From NCBI GenBank assembly GCA_037968755.1, contig JBBKWB010000056.1, positions 1 to 64,000 of the forward strand: a stretch of 64,000 nucleotides of DNA, given 5' to 3'. Numbering within the stretch: position 1 is the first letter of the stretch; the number at the start of each line of letters is the position of its first letter. The notes under the pieces are model-generated. The model was not told the DNA's origin. It searched no databases and saw nothing but the letters and a program-made list of their open reading frames with translations. Below, in pieces: positions 43,860-53,809 of the stretch. The DNA comes from Woeseia sp037968755. GTDB taxonomy: Bacteria > Pseudomonadota > Gammaproteobacteria > Steroidobacterales > Woeseiaceae. Position numbers and translations under genes: made by a program.

Positions 43860-45893
43860 TCACACGGTACGGAGGAATAATAGCGAGTGCGAGTGCAACT
43901 GCCAGCTTGAACTGCTGCTTTGTTCAGGTTCGGCGCTGGCAAAACCCTGTTCCCAACGCGATTCAGCAGCACTGGGTGGCAGCGCAAAATGCTGCTTCCT
44001 GTCGCTACTGTTGAGCAGCAGTGCCTGCATGCACAGGTCTGGATTTTCATCGACCAATAACAGTGTCAATGCATTGCAACGATGCCAGCCGTTGCCTTCC
44101 AGAACAATGCCGTCCGGCGAAAGCCAGCAAATGTCCGCAAGGCCGTTGATGCCGGTATCGCCGTGGCGAAAATCGTCGCGTTTGAGTATTTCGGACTCAC
44201 GGCGAAGTGCGATTAATTGGCGGACTTCGTCCAGCAGTGTTTGCGGTCCTTCCAGTCCCGACCAATCCAGCCAGCCAGTCGGGTTGTCCTGGGCATAGGC
44301 GTTGTTGTTGCCGCCCTGGCTGTTGCCAAACTCATCACCAGCCAGGAGCATCGGCGTGCCGGGGGTCAGCAGCATTGTCGCCAGCATATTGAGCCGCTGG
44401 CGGCGGCGTATTTCGTGGATCCCGGCATCGTCGGACGGGCCTTCCCTGCCATGATTTCGGCTGTAGTTGTGGCGATGGCCGTCGCGATTTGATTCCCCGT
44501 TGGCTTCGTTGTGGCGGCGTTCGAAACTGACTGTATCAAGCAAGGTAAAGCCATCATGGCTGCTAATGAAGTTAATACTCGCCGCGGGTCCGCGACCGCT
44601 TGCCTCGAATACATCAGCTGAACCGTGCAGGCGTCGCGCCAGTTCGCCGGCCTGCGCGCCGTCACCATGCCACCAGCGACGGACAACGTCGCGATAGCGA
44701 TCATTCCATTCGGCCCAATTGTTTGGAAACTGGCCGAGTTGGTAGCCACCGGGGCCTGGATCCCATGGTTCCGCAATTAACTTTCGCTGTTGCAGTAGGG
44801 GGTCTTTGTTAATGCGTCTCAGCAGTGGGTGCCCGGAGCTGTAGCCGTCAGCGTGGCGCCCGAGTACGGGGGCTAGGTCGAAGCGGAAGCCGTCCACACC
44901 AAGATCGCCGGCCCAGTAACGCAGGCTGTCGAGCACCAGTTCCTGTACCGGAAGTGAATCCGCGTTGAGTGTGTTTCCGCAACCGGTATCGTTGATGTAG
45001 TGCAGCGGCGAGTCGGGGGCGAGACGGTAGTACGCATTATTGTCGAGGCCGCGAAAACTTAAACTAGGTCCAAGGTGATCGCCTTCTGCTGTGTGGTTGT
45101 AAACCACATCGAGTATTACCTCCAGGCCCGCGTCGTGAATAGCATTGACCATGTCGACGAATTCGGCACGTGGGTCAGTGCCAGCAAGTCGCGCTGCCGG
45201 TGTAAAGAAATTAAGTGTGTTGTAGCCCCAGTAATTGTGCAGGTTGCGTCGCTGCAAAAAATGTTCGTCAATGAAATAGTGCACCGGCATGAGTTCAACG
45301 GCGGTCACGCCGAGTGCGCGCAAGTACTGCAGCACCTGGTTATTGGTCAAGCCGCGGAATCGACCCCTGGCTTCTTCGTCGACAGCGGGGTGCAGCATCG
45401 TGTAGCCGCGAACATTGAGCTCATACAGGAGCGTTTCGCTCCAGGGGATGCGTGGCCCGGATGTGGCTATGGCGTTCTCAGCGCTGACAACCGATTTGGC
45501 CACTGCTGTGTGGTTGTCGAGCACGCAGAGCCTTGCGTCGGCCGGGTCAGTGCCGGCTTCGTAGTCGAACAATGCACCCTGCCAGTCAAAATGGCCATCA
45601 ATAGCCCGGCAGTACGGATCAAGTAGCAACTTGTTGGGATTGCAGCGGAGGCCATCAGATGGTGCGTACCGTCCGTGTACCCGGTAGCCGTAACGCTGCC
45701 CGGCGGCGCAGCCTGGTACGAAACCGTGCCACACGCCATTGCTATTGTGGGGGAGGTCAAGTTGCGCCGTTTCATTGCCGTGCGAGTCATACAGGCAAAG
45801 CACCACGCGTTCCGCGGGCTCCGATCGAACAGCAAAGGCGACGCCGCCGTCAACGACTTTGGCGCCAAGCGCGTGTGGCTGGCCTGCTTCCAT
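43860..45893 (-). CDS. glgX: Glycogen debranching enzyme GlgX
   Basis: A 677-residue GH13 isoamylase-type enzyme that hydrolyses alpha-1,6 branches left by phosphorylase. An N-terminal CBM48-like domain is followed by the TIM barrel with VILDVVYNHTAEG, the nucleophile region GFRFDLAPVLG, the acid LIAEPWDPG and SHDGFTLLD. Its ATG shares one base with the glgP stop (TGATG). It is the last gene of the glgC-B-P-X set. The 147 bases beyond its stop show no clear terminator. Confidence 0.93.
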   Translation of the reverse strand: MEAGQPHALGAKVVDGGVAFAVRSEPAERVVLCLYDSHGNETAQLDLPHNSNGVWHGFVPGCAAGQRYGYRVHGRYAPSDGLRCNPNKLLLDPYCRAIDGHFDWQGALFDYEAGTDPADARLCVLDNHTAVAKSVVSAENAIATSGPRIPWSETLLYELNVRGYTMLHPAVDEEARGRFRGLTNNQVLQYLRALGVTAVELMPVHYFIDEHFLQRRNLHNYWGYNTLNFFTPAARLAGTDPRAEFVDMVNAIHDAGLEVILDVVYNHTAEGDHLGPSLSFRGLDNNAYYRLAPDSPLHYINDTGCGNTLNADSLPVQELVLDSLRYWAGDLGVDGFRFDLAPVLGRHADGYSSGHPLLRRINKDPLLQQRKLIAEPWDPGPGGYQLGQFPNNWAEWNDRYRDVVRRWWHGDGAQAGELARRLHGSADVFEASGRGPAASINFISSHDGFTLLDTVSFERRHNEANGESNRDGHRHNYSRNHGREGPSDDAGIHEIRRRQRLNMLATMLLTPGTPMLLAGDEFGNSQGGNNNAYAQDNPTGWLDWSGLEGPQTLLDEVRQLIALRRESEILKRDDFRHGDTGINGLADICWLSPDGIVLEGNGWHRCNALTLLLVDENPDLCMQALLLNSSDRKQHFALPPSAAESRWEQGFASAEPEQSSSSSWQLHSHSLLFLRTV

Positions 45894-48397
45894 CAAGACG
45901 TTAGCAGTGCTACCGGCTTCAGGCGCCAGATATCGTCATTGTAATTCTGGATAGTTCGATCCGCCGAGAAGCCACCGGACGCCGCGGTATTGCGAATGCT
46001 CATGGTGGTCCAGCGTTCGCGATCGAGATACGCCTCGGCGACTTGTTGTTGTGCGTCAACGAAGCTGCGGAAATCAGCCGCCGTCATCCACAGGTCATCC
46101 GGATTGCGGATGGCGTGCAAGACGCTATTAAATATGCCGGGCTCAAACCGATTGAAATGGCCACTCTCCAGCAGCTTTATGACTCGCGCGAAATCCGGAT
46201 CGCTTGCAATGATCGCTTGTGGGTCATAGTGCGACCGGGTTTCTGCGATTTCGTCGACGGTAAGCCCGAACAAAAAGAAATTATCTTCACCGACGGCATC
46301 CCGGATCTCGACGTTGGCGCCGTCCAGCGTGCCGATGGTGACGGCACCGTTCATCATGAACTTCATGTTGCCGGTACCGGATGCTTCCTTACCTGCGGTC
46401 GATATCTGTTCAGACAGGTCAGCAGCCGTGCAAATTACTTCCATCGCAGAGACATTGTAGTCCGGCAGGAAGACCAGCCGCAGTTTGTCGTGTAGTCGGC
46501 GGTCTGCGTTGATCACGCGCGCAACGTTGTTTATGGCCTTGATAATGTCTTTAGCCATTACGTAACCTGGCGCTGCCTTGCCACCGATGATAATTGCGCG
46601 TGGCAGTTGCTCGTCAGAATCACCGCGTTGATTGCGGTCATACAAGTAAACAGCATGCAGCAAATTCAGCAATTGCCGCTTGTATTCATGGATACGTTTT
46701 ACCTGCACATCGAAAAGCATGGCAGGCGAGATCGTCAAGCCGGTTCTTTGTTCGACAAGATGGGCCAGACGTTGCTTGTTCTCTGCTTTGACCCGGTTCC
46801 AGCTCTTGTGAAAAGCCTTATCGCTGGCTAGCTGCGCCAACCCGGACAGTTGCGGCAAATCCGTAGTCCATTCCGCGCCAATTTTAGAGGTGATCAGCTT
46901 GGCGAGACCCGGGTTGCAGGCTGCCAACCAGCGGCGTGGCGTTACACCGTTGGTTTTATTGTTGAAACGGCTTGGCCACAGCTCGGCAAAATCCCGAAAC
47001 AATCCCTTCTGCAACAATTCCGAATGCAGTTGGGCTACGCCGTTTACCGAAAAGCTGCCAACTATGGATAGATACGCCATCCGTACCATGGGCTGCGGGC
47101 CTGGCGAGATGAGCGACATACGCTGAACTCGCTCGTTGTCCCCAGGCCATTGGTCGCTGATCTGCAGGACAAAACGCGCATTGATCTCGTATATGATTTC
47201 CAGCAAGCGCGGTAGCAAAGACTTGAACAGAGCCACCGGCCATTGTTCCAGCGCCTCGGGAAGCAATGTGTGATTGGTATAGGCCATGGTTTTGGAGGTT
47301 ATCGCCCAGGCTTCATCCCAGCTGAGGTAGCACTGGTCGAGTAGCAGCCGCATCAGTTCCGGCACAGCGAGCGCCGGATGCGTATCGTTGAGCTGTACGC
47401 AGAGTTTCTCCGCGAAACCGGAAAAGTCGTCACCGTGACGGTCACGCCAGTTACGCATAATATCCTGCAAGCTCGCCGACACGAGAAAGTATTGCTGGCG
47501 AAGACGCAACTCGTGGCCGGATTCAGTTGCCGCATTCGGGTACAGCACCATGGTGATATTTTCGGCAGCGTTTTTAGCGGCTACCGCATCGGTGTAGTCA
47601 CCCGCATTAAACTCATCAAGATCGAATTCGTCAGTAGCCGCGGCGGACCAGAGGCGCAAGGTGTTGACGATATCGTTTCGATAGCCCGGAATGGGTATAT
47701 CGTAAGGGATGGCCAGCACGTCGTGCGTATGTACCCAGCGATGCCGTTCCTTGCCTTCGTGGTCGGTGTATATCTCGCCATGGCCGCCAAAGCGTACTGT
47801 CTGGGCCAGCTCAATTCGCTCTATTTCCCAGGGAAAGTCGACGCGCAGCCAGTTATCAGGGTCCTCGATCTGCCGCCCGTCTTCGATGCGCTGACGAAAC
47901 ATTCCGTACTGATAACGAATTCCATAGCCCATTACCGGCAATCGCAAGGTTGCACAACTGTCCAGGAAACAGGCGGCGAGACGGCCAAGTCCGCCGTTTC
48001 CGAGACCCGCGTCGTGCTCCTGCTCGCAAACGTCGGCTAGCGTAAGTCCCAGACGATTCAATGCTTCTTTGGCGGCATCCTCAAGATCAAGGCTGATCAG
48101 CGCATTGCGCAGCAGGCGCCCCATCAGAAACTCGAGAGAGAAGTAGCAGGTGCGTCGCTGATCGTCACGTTCCGATGCGATATTCGTGCGATTCCAGCGT
48201 TCCATCAGGCGATCTCGAACCGCGTAGGTAAGCGCCTGGTACATATACGGCTGTTGCTTGCGTATCGTGCGGCGCCCCAGCGTATGTCCAAAATAGTGGG
48301 TAAGGTCGCGCAACAGTGCATCGGCAGACATGTCGAGTGCGGGGGCGTGCAGCAGTTCTATATCGCCTGCGCCGCTTGTGGCGTTCAAATTGTTCAT
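45893..48397 (-). CDS. glgP: Glycogen/alpha-glucan phosphorylase
   Basis: An 834-residue GT35 enzyme that releases glucose-1-phosphate from glycogen. It has the active-site segment GNGGLGRLAACFLDS, the PLP-lysine motif EASGTGNMKFMMNGA, and DGANVEI. Length is typical of the 800-840 residue group. It starts 14 bases after glgB and overlaps glgX by one base. Confidence 0.95.
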   Translation of the reverse strand: MNNLNATSGAGDIELLHAPALDMSADALLRDLTHYFGHTLGRRTIRKQQPYMYQALTYAVRDRLMERWNRTNIASERDDQRRTCYFSLEFLMGRLLRNALISLDLEDAAKEALNRLGLTLADVCEQEHDAGLGNGGLGRLAACFLDSCATLRLPVMGYGIRYQYGMFRQRIEDGRQIEDPDNWLRVDFPWEIERIELAQTVRFGGHGEIYTDHEGKERHRWVHTHDVLAIPYDIPIPGYRNDIVNTLRLWSAAATDEFDLDEFNAGDYTDAVAAKNAAENITMVLYPNAATESGHELRLRQQYFLVSASLQDIMRNWRDRHGDDFSGFAEKLCVQLNDTHPALAVPELMRLLLDQCYLSWDEAWAITSKTMAYTNHTLLPEALEQWPVALFKSLLPRLLEIIYEINARFVLQISDQWPGDNERVQRMSLISPGPQPMVRMAYLSIVGSFSVNGVAQLHSELLQKGLFRDFAELWPSRFNNKTNGVTPRRWLAACNPGLAKLITSKIGAEWTTDLPQLSGLAQLASDKAFHKSWNRVKAENKQRLAHLVEQRTGLTISPAMLFDVQVKRIHEYKRQLLNLLHAVYLYDRNQRGDSDEQLPRAIIIGGKAAPGYVMAKDIIKAINNVARVINADRRLHDKLRLVFLPDYNVSAMEVICTAADLSEQISTAGKEASGTGNMKFMMNGAVTIGTLDGANVEIRDAVGEDNFFLFGLTVDEIAETRSHYDPQAIIASDPDFARVIKLLESGHFNRFEPGIFNSVLHAIRNPDDLWMTAADFRSFVDAQQQVAEAYLDRERWTTMSIRNTAASGGFSADRTIQNYNDDIWRLKPVALLTS

Positions 48398-48411
48398 TCC
48401 TGCTGTTGTCC

Positions 48412-50595
48412 TCAGGTATTAATAGCAATAAAAAGGGTGGCAAGTGGTGGCAGCGTCAGCCGGATCGAGTGTGTCTGGTTTTGTGCCGGCTGTGATTCAG
48501 TTCGCAAGTCGCCAGAATTGCGCATTCCACTACCGGCATAGACGCTGTTGTCCGTGTTCAAAATCTCGCGGTAAGTACCGGCCGCAGGCACACCGGCGCG
48601 ATAGTCGTGTCGTACCACAGGCGTCATGTTGCTGATACAAATCATGTGGTGTCCGCTGCGGTCATGCCGCAGCCAGGCGAAAATACTGTGATCCTGGTCC
48701 TGCCAGTCGAGCCATTCGAAGCCGCCACGCTCGGTATCCATTTGATGCAGCGCAGGATATTGCGTGTAAATGCTATTGAGGTCACGAACGAGTGTTTGCA
48801 CGCCACGATGTGCCGGCTCATCAAGCAAGTGCCAGTCCAGCGACGAGTCGTGATTCCATTCCGCTACTTGTGCAAATTCATTGCCCATAAAGAGGAGTTT
48901 CTTGCCCGGATGACCGTACATGAACCCGTAGTACGCTCGTAGATTGGCGAAGCGCTGGAAATGGTCGCCGGGCATGCGGCCGAGCATGGATCGTTTGCCG
49001 TGGACCACTTCGTCGTGCGATAGCGGCAGTACGAAGTTTTCATCAAACGCATAGACGAGCCCAAAGGTGAGCTTGTCGTGGTGAAACTTCCGATGAACAG
49101 GGTCTTCCTGAATGTACTTCAAACTGTCGTTCATCCAACCCATGTTCCACTTGTACGTGAAACCGAGGCCGCCGCTGAATACTGGCCTGGATACGCCCGG
49201 CCAGGAGGTGGATTCCTCAGCCAGTGATATGGCGCCGCGCTTGTGGATGAGGTCGTTGAATTGCTTCAGGAATTCGACCGCCTCAAGGTTCTCGTTGCCG
49301 CCATGCTTATTGGGAATCCATTCACCTTCTTTGCGCGAGTAATCGAGATACAACATCGAGGCAACAGCATCCACGCGCAGGCCATCGACGTGCATTTCGT
49401 CGATCCAGTAGAGAGCGCTGCCTATCAGGTAGTTGACCACTTCACGTCGGCCGAAATTAAATATCAAGGTGCCCCAGTCGGCGTGCTCACCTTTACGCGG
49501 GTCGGCGTGTTCGTACAACGCGGTGCCATCAAAACGGCCCAGCCCGTGTTCATCGCGCGGAAAGTGTGCGGGCACCCAATCAAGGATGACGCCGATACCT
49601 GCCTGGTGACAACAATCTACGAAGTAGCGGAAATCATCCGGTGTGCCGAAGCGCTGAGTTGGTGCATAAAGACCAATTGGCTGGTAACCCCAGGAGCCAT
49701 CGAACGGGTACTCGCTGATCGGCAGAAGTTCTATGTGGCTAAAACCCATCGACTTGACGTAGTCGACCAGGTCCACCGCAAGCTCTCGCCAGGTCAGGTA
49801 GCGATTGCCGTGCTCGGGACGCCGCTTCCAGGAGCCGGGGTGCACTTCGTAAATGCTGAGCGGTCTGTCGAGCCGTGGATTGTCGTGCCGCTGCTGCAGC
49901 CAGTTGTGATCCTGCCATGCGTATTCGCTGTTGAATATTACGCAGGCATTGCCGGGTGGTGCTTCGCAAAAACGTGCAAGTGGGTCGCTCTTGAGAGGTA
50001 ACAAGCGGCCGTTCTTGTCGAGCAATTCGAATTTGTATAAGTCGCCATGCCCAACTTCAGGAATAAATATCTCCCAAACCCCGTTTGCCGGGTGTAGCCG
50101 CATCGGGTGCCGGCGGCCATCCCAATCATTGAAGCTGCCGACCACGCTGACTCGCGATGCGTTCGGTGCCCAGACTGAGAAGCGTACGCCGGCGATATTA
50201 TTGATGGAGACCGGGACTGCGCCAAGGGTATTGCTTATCTGTTGATGTGCGCCTTCGGCAAGCAGGTGCAGGTCCAGTTCTCCGAGCGTTGATGGGAAAG
50301 AATAGGGATCTTCGATGAGCTGCGATTCGCCGGAGTCGTATTCTATTCGCAACTGGTAACGCCGCACTCGCGGAGGTAGTTCGGTTTCGAACAGACCACC
50401 GGGATGCAAACGGCGCATACGCACCTGTTCCTGCCCGTTGCGACAGACAAGTATTACGTTCTTTGCATGCGGCTGCAGGGTCCGCACTACGCGATTCCCA
50501 AGTGCCTGGTGAATACCCAGGATGGCGAACGGGTCGCCGTGGCGACCTTCCGCTACAGCGCGAAACTGCTCCCGCAATGCTGGTTCCGGGATCAT
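48412..50595 (-). CDS. glgB: 1,4-alpha-glucan branching enzyme GlgB
   Basis: A 727-residue GH13 enzyme that introduces alpha-1,6 branches. Two N-terminal beta domains (the second a CBM48: FSVWAPNASRVSVVGSFNDWDG) precede the barrel with VILDWVPAHFP, the nucleophile in GLRVDAVASMLYLDYSR, the acid in SLAEESTSWPGV and LPLSHDEVVHGK. It is the two-N-domain form found in most Proteobacteria. It lies 98 bases after glgC. Confidence 0.95.
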   Translation of the reverse strand: MIPEPALREQFRAVAEGRHGDPFAILGIHQALGNRVVRTLQPHAKNVILVCRNGQEQVRMRRLHPGGLFETELPPRVRRYQLRIEYDSGESQLIEDPYSFPSTLGELDLHLLAEGAHQQISNTLGAVPVSINNIAGVRFSVWAPNASRVSVVGSFNDWDGRRHPMRLHPANGVWEIFIPEVGHGDLYKFELLDKNGRLLPLKSDPLARFCEAPPGNACVIFNSEYAWQDHNWLQQRHDNPRLDRPLSIYEVHPGSWKRRPEHGNRYLTWRELAVDLVDYVKSMGFSHIELLPISEYPFDGSWGYQPIGLYAPTQRFGTPDDFRYFVDCCHQAGIGVILDWVPAHFPRDEHGLGRFDGTALYEHADPRKGEHADWGTLIFNFGRREVVNYLIGSALYWIDEMHVDGLRVDAVASMLYLDYSRKEGEWIPNKHGGNENLEAVEFLKQFNDLIHKRGAISLAEESTSWPGVSRPVFSGGLGFTYKWNMGWMNDSLKYIQEDPVHRKFHHDKLTFGLVYAFDENFVLPLSHDEVVHGKRSMLGRMPGDHFQRFANLRAYYGFMYGHPGKKLLFMGNEFAQVAEWNHDSSLDWHLLDEPAHRGVQTLVRDLNSIYTQYPALHQMDTERGGFEWLDWQDQDHSIFAWLRHDRSGHHMICISNMTPVVRHDYRAGVPAAGTYREILNTDNSVYAGSGMRNSGDLRTESQPAQNQTHSIRLTLPPLATLFIAINT

Positions 50596-50693
50596 CGACT
50601 CGCGTTCAGTCGGAGTGCGAGCAAGCTATTGAATCCCCAATTACAAGGCGCAGAAAGAACGAGCATAGTTGGGCAGTGCATAAGGAAGTGATC

Positions 50694-51977
50694 TTAGCGC
50701 GTAAAGTGCAAATGTTGGTCGAGCATGTCCGGCGTGACCAGGGTGACGCCGCTCTTGGTGATTCGAAAACCGCGCGCGCGGTCCGCTTCCTCGTCAACAC
50801 CGATTTCAGTTCCTTCAGCGATCACCGTGCCCCGGTCGATGATAGCGCGCCGAATTTTGCAATTCCGGCCGACCCGAACCTCCGGCAGCACCACAGAGTC
50901 TTCGATCTCGGTGTAGGAGCTGATCTTGACGTTCGAAAACAAGACGCTACGCCGCACTGTAGCCCCGGATACAACGCAACCAGCCGACACCATAGATTGA
51001 ATCGCAACGCCGCGACGTTTGGGATCATCAAATACGAACTTGGCTGGCGGTAACTGCTCCTGGGCAGACAGGATTGGCCAGCGATCGTCATAGAGATTGA
51101 GCTGCGGCGTCACGGAGATCAACTCCATGTTTGCATCCCAAAACGCGTCAAGGGTACCGACATCTCGCCAGTACGCTTGTTGCGCCGTTTCCGGATCACG
51201 AAACGGATAGGCATGGACGTGATACTTGTCGATGATCGACGGAATAATGTCGCGCCCGAAGTCATGGCTGGTTCCGGGAGTGTCCGAGTCCTTGATTACC
51301 TGCTCGTACAGGAAGTCTGTATTAAAAACATAATTGCCCATGGAGGCCAGGCACAATTCCGTTTGTCCCGGGATCGGAGTCGGATTTTCAGGTTTTTCAT
51401 CAAATGCGATCACTCGTCCCGAGTCATCAACCGTCATGACTCCCAAAGCACCTGCGGCTTCGGCGATCGGAACTTCGATGCAGCAAACCGTCATGTCTGC
51501 CTCTTTCTCCGCGTGCGCGGCGAGCAGAGGGCCGTAGTCCATTTTGTAAACGTGATCGCCCGCGAGGATTAGCACCATGCCCGGCTGATGCGTACGAATG
51601 ATGTCGAGATTCTGATACACGGCGTCTGCAGTACCGCGATACCATTCGCCACCAATCCGCTGCGAGGCGGGCAGTATTTCGACAAACTCGCGGCCACTCG
51701 GACGTAACGCGGTCCAACCCTGGACCAGGTGGCGAATCAGGGAGTGCGCTTTGTATTGCGTCAATACGCCGATGCGGCGTATTCCGGAATTCACGCAGTT
51801 GGATAGCGGGAAATCAATGATCCGTAGTTTGCCACCGAAATACAGCGACGGCTTGGCCCGCCATGCGGTTAGCTCGTAGAGCCGCGAGCCCTGGCCACCG
51901 GCAAGTATCAGTGCCAGGGTGTCACGGGTTAGCCGGCTAACATAACGTGCGTCATTCAGGCGTTCTGACGATTCCAT
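50694..51977 (-). CDS. glgC: Glucose-1-phosphate adenylyltransferase GlgC
   Basis: A 427-residue ADP-glucose pyrophosphorylase, the committed step of glycogen synthesis. The nucleotide-binding motif LILAGGQGSRLYELT, the KPSLYFGGKLRIIDFPLSNC segment, the glucose-phosphate region VVLGDHVYKMDY-like (LILAGDHVYKMDYG) and a C-terminal left-handed beta-helix are all present. It is first in the glg set. The synthase gene glgA that would use its product is not in the window. Confidence 0.95.
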   Translation of the reverse strand: MESSERLNDARYVSRLTRDTLALILAGGQGSRLYELTAWRAKPSLYFGGKLRIIDFPLSNCVNSGIRRIGVLTQYKAHSLIRHLVQGWTALRPSGREFVEILPASQRIGGEWYRGTADAVYQNLDIIRTHQPGMVLILAGDHVYKMDYGPLLAAHAEKEADMTVCCIEVPIAEAAGALGVMTVDDSGRVIAFDEKPENPTPIPGQTELCLASMGNYVFNTDFLYEQVIKDSDTPGTSHDFGRDIIPSIIDKYHVHAYPFRDPETAQQAYWRDVGTLDAFWDANMELISVTPQLNLYDDRWPILSAQEQLPPAKFVFDDPKRRGVAIQSMVSAGCVVSGATVRRSVLFSNVKISSYTEIEDSVVLPEVRVGRNCKIRRAIIDRGTVIAEGTEIGVDEEADRARGFRITKSGVTLVTPDMLDQHLHFTR

Positions 51978-52124
51978 CCTGCCTCACCTTATTATTATTC
52001 TCGGGCACTAGAGTGTAGCTCAATTCGAAGGCATGTCGGGCAAGTCGCTGGCACGCTTTTGGTGCATTGATTGGACTGGTGGGGCGATAGCGTCGACCGG
52101 GGGCTATCACGTAGTATGTGCGGC

Positions 52125-53051
52125 ATGACCGCAGCCATTCAGATCGACAATCTTAACAAGACCTATGTTGGCGGATTCCGGGCATTGAAAGACGTATCGC
52201 TGGAAATCAGGCGCGGCGAAATATTCGCGTTGCTGGGGCCGAACGGGGCCGGCAAGACGACTTTGATCAGCATCGTTTGCGGTATCGCCAACGCGACCTC
52301 TGGCAGCGTCCTGGTGGACGGTCACGACAACGTCAAAGACTTTCGAGTCACACGGACGCTGATCGGTCTCGTGCCCCAGGAGCTGTCGACAGATACGTTT
52401 GAAACCGTTTTTGCCACGGTCAGTTTCAGTCGCGGTCTGTTCGGTCTGCCAAAGAACCCTGAGCATGTTGAAAAGGTACTGCGGTCGCTGTCGCTGTGGG
52501 ATCGCCGCGACAGCAAGATTCTGACTTTGTCAGGTGGCATGAAGCGCCGGGTCCTGATCGCCAAGGCGCTGGCACATGAACCGCGCATCCTTTTTCTCGA
52601 TGAGCCGACTGCAGGCGTAGACGTTGAGCTTCGGCAAGACATGTGGGCCGTCGTGCGCTCTTTGCAGGACAGCGGTGTGACCGTAATCCTGACCACGCAC
52701 TACATTGAGGAAGCTGAACAGATGGCTGATCGGATAGGTGTCATTAATCATGGCGAAGTCATCCTTGTGCAGGAGAAACGACGGCTGATGCAAGAGCTGG
52801 GTAAACGGCAGCTGGTGTTGCAGCTTCCGGAGCCGCTCGCTGAATTGCCTGCCTCGCTGGCTGAGTTTGAGCTTGAACGGGGTGAGGATGGCAAGGAGCT
52901 CATTTACACTTACGATACCCAGGGTGAACGCACCGGCATTACCGGCTTGCTTGCGGCGCTCGGCAATGCCGGTATCAAGTTCACGGACCTGACTACATCG
53001 CAAAGTTCACTTGAAGACATATTTGTTGGCCTGGTAAAGAAAAGCGCATGA
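52125..53051 (+). CDS. ABC-2 type transporter ATP-binding protein
   Basis: A 308-residue ATPase with Walker A (GPNGAGKTT), Q-loop region (GLVPQELS), signature LSGGMKRR, and Walker B/D-loop (ILFLDEPTAGVD), then a C-terminal accessory domain. It belongs to the NodI/DrrA-like drug or polysaccharide exporter ATPases. ATG 52125 is used; ATG 52116 is also plausible, and a longer frame begins at 52071. Its stop overlaps the permease start by 4 bases (ATGA). Substrate unknown. Confidence 0.9.
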   Translation: MTAAIQIDNLNKTYVGGFRALKDVSLEIRRGEIFALLGPNGAGKTTLISIVCGIANATSGSVLVDGHDNVKDFRVTRTLIGLVPQELSTDTFETVFATVSFSRGLFGLPKNPEHVEKVLRSLSLWDRRDSKILTLSGGMKRRVLIAKALAHEPRILFLDEPTAGVDVELRQDMWAVVRSLQDSGVTVILTTHYIEEAEQMADRIGVINHGEVILVQEKRRLMQELGKRQLVLQLPEPLAELPASLAEFELERGEDGKELIYTYDTQGERTGITGLLAALGNAGIKFTDLTTSQSSLEDIFVGLVKKSA

Positions 53052-53809
53052 ATTTTCATGCGGTCAGGGCGATCTACGCATTCGAAATGGCGCGCACCCG
53101 GCGTACCTTGTTTCAAAGCATCGTGTCCCCGGTTATCTCGACCTCGCTGTACTTCGTGATCTTCGGCTCTGCCATCGGTTCGCGCATCGCGGAGATTGAC
53201 GGCATCAGCTACGGTTCCTTTATTGTGCCCGGCTTGATCATGCTGTCTTTGCTGACCGAGAGTGTTTCCAACGCGTCGTTTGGTATCTTTTTTCCGCGCT
53301 TCAGCGGCACCATATACGAGTTATTGTCAGCGCCGGTTACCTGGGTCGAAACCTTGCTTGGTTACGCTGGTGCGGCGGCCACCAAGTCGATAATCCTCGG
53401 CAGCATAATACTTGCAACCGCGAACCTGTTTGTCGATGTGCAGATTGCACATCCGTTCTGGATGCTCACGTTCCTCGTGATGACCGCTGTGTCGTTTAGC
53501 TTGTTTGGATTTATTCTTGGTATTTGGGCTGACGGCTTCGAGAAGCTGCAAATCGTACCCATGCTGATCATCACGCCACTGACATTTTTGGGTGGCAGCT
53601 TCTACTCGATCAGCATGTTGCCACCATTCTGGCAAACCGTGACCTTGTTCAATCCAGTCGTCTACCTGATCAGCGGCTTCCGCTGGAGTTTCTACGAAAA
53701 TGCTGACGTTAGTGTTGCACTGAGTTTTGGTATGACCGCAGTGTTTCTCGTAGCCTGCCTGCTACTGATTCGCTGGATGTTTCACTCGGGTTATCGCCTG
53801 CGCAGTTAG
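53048..53809 (+). CDS. ABC-2 type transporter permease
   Basis: A 253-residue inner-membrane permease with six hydrophobic helices and the ABC-2 segment FLGGSFYSISMLPPFWQTVT followed by NPVVYLISGFRW. It pairs with the overlapping upstream ATPase to form a full exporter, similar to YadG/YadH or NodIJ pairs. Its 3' end overlaps the convergent amidohydrolase gene by 4 bases. Confidence 0.9.
   Translation: MNFHAVRAIYAFEMARTRRTLFQSIVSPVISTSLYFVIFGSAIGSRIAEIDGISYGSFIVPGLIMLSLLTESVSNASFGIFFPRFSGTIYELLSAPVTWVETLLGYAGAAATKSIILGSIILATANLFVDVQIAHPFWMLTFLVMTAVSFSLFGFILGIWADGFEKLQIVPMLIITPLTFLGGSFYSISMLPPFWQTVTLFNPVVYLISGFRWSFYENADVSVALSFGMTAVFLVACLLLIRWMFHSGYRLRS

Noticed and set aside
49243..50001. 252-residue open frame antisense to glgB
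   Set aside because: glgB is unambiguous here, and the antisense frame has no ribosome site or family resemblance.
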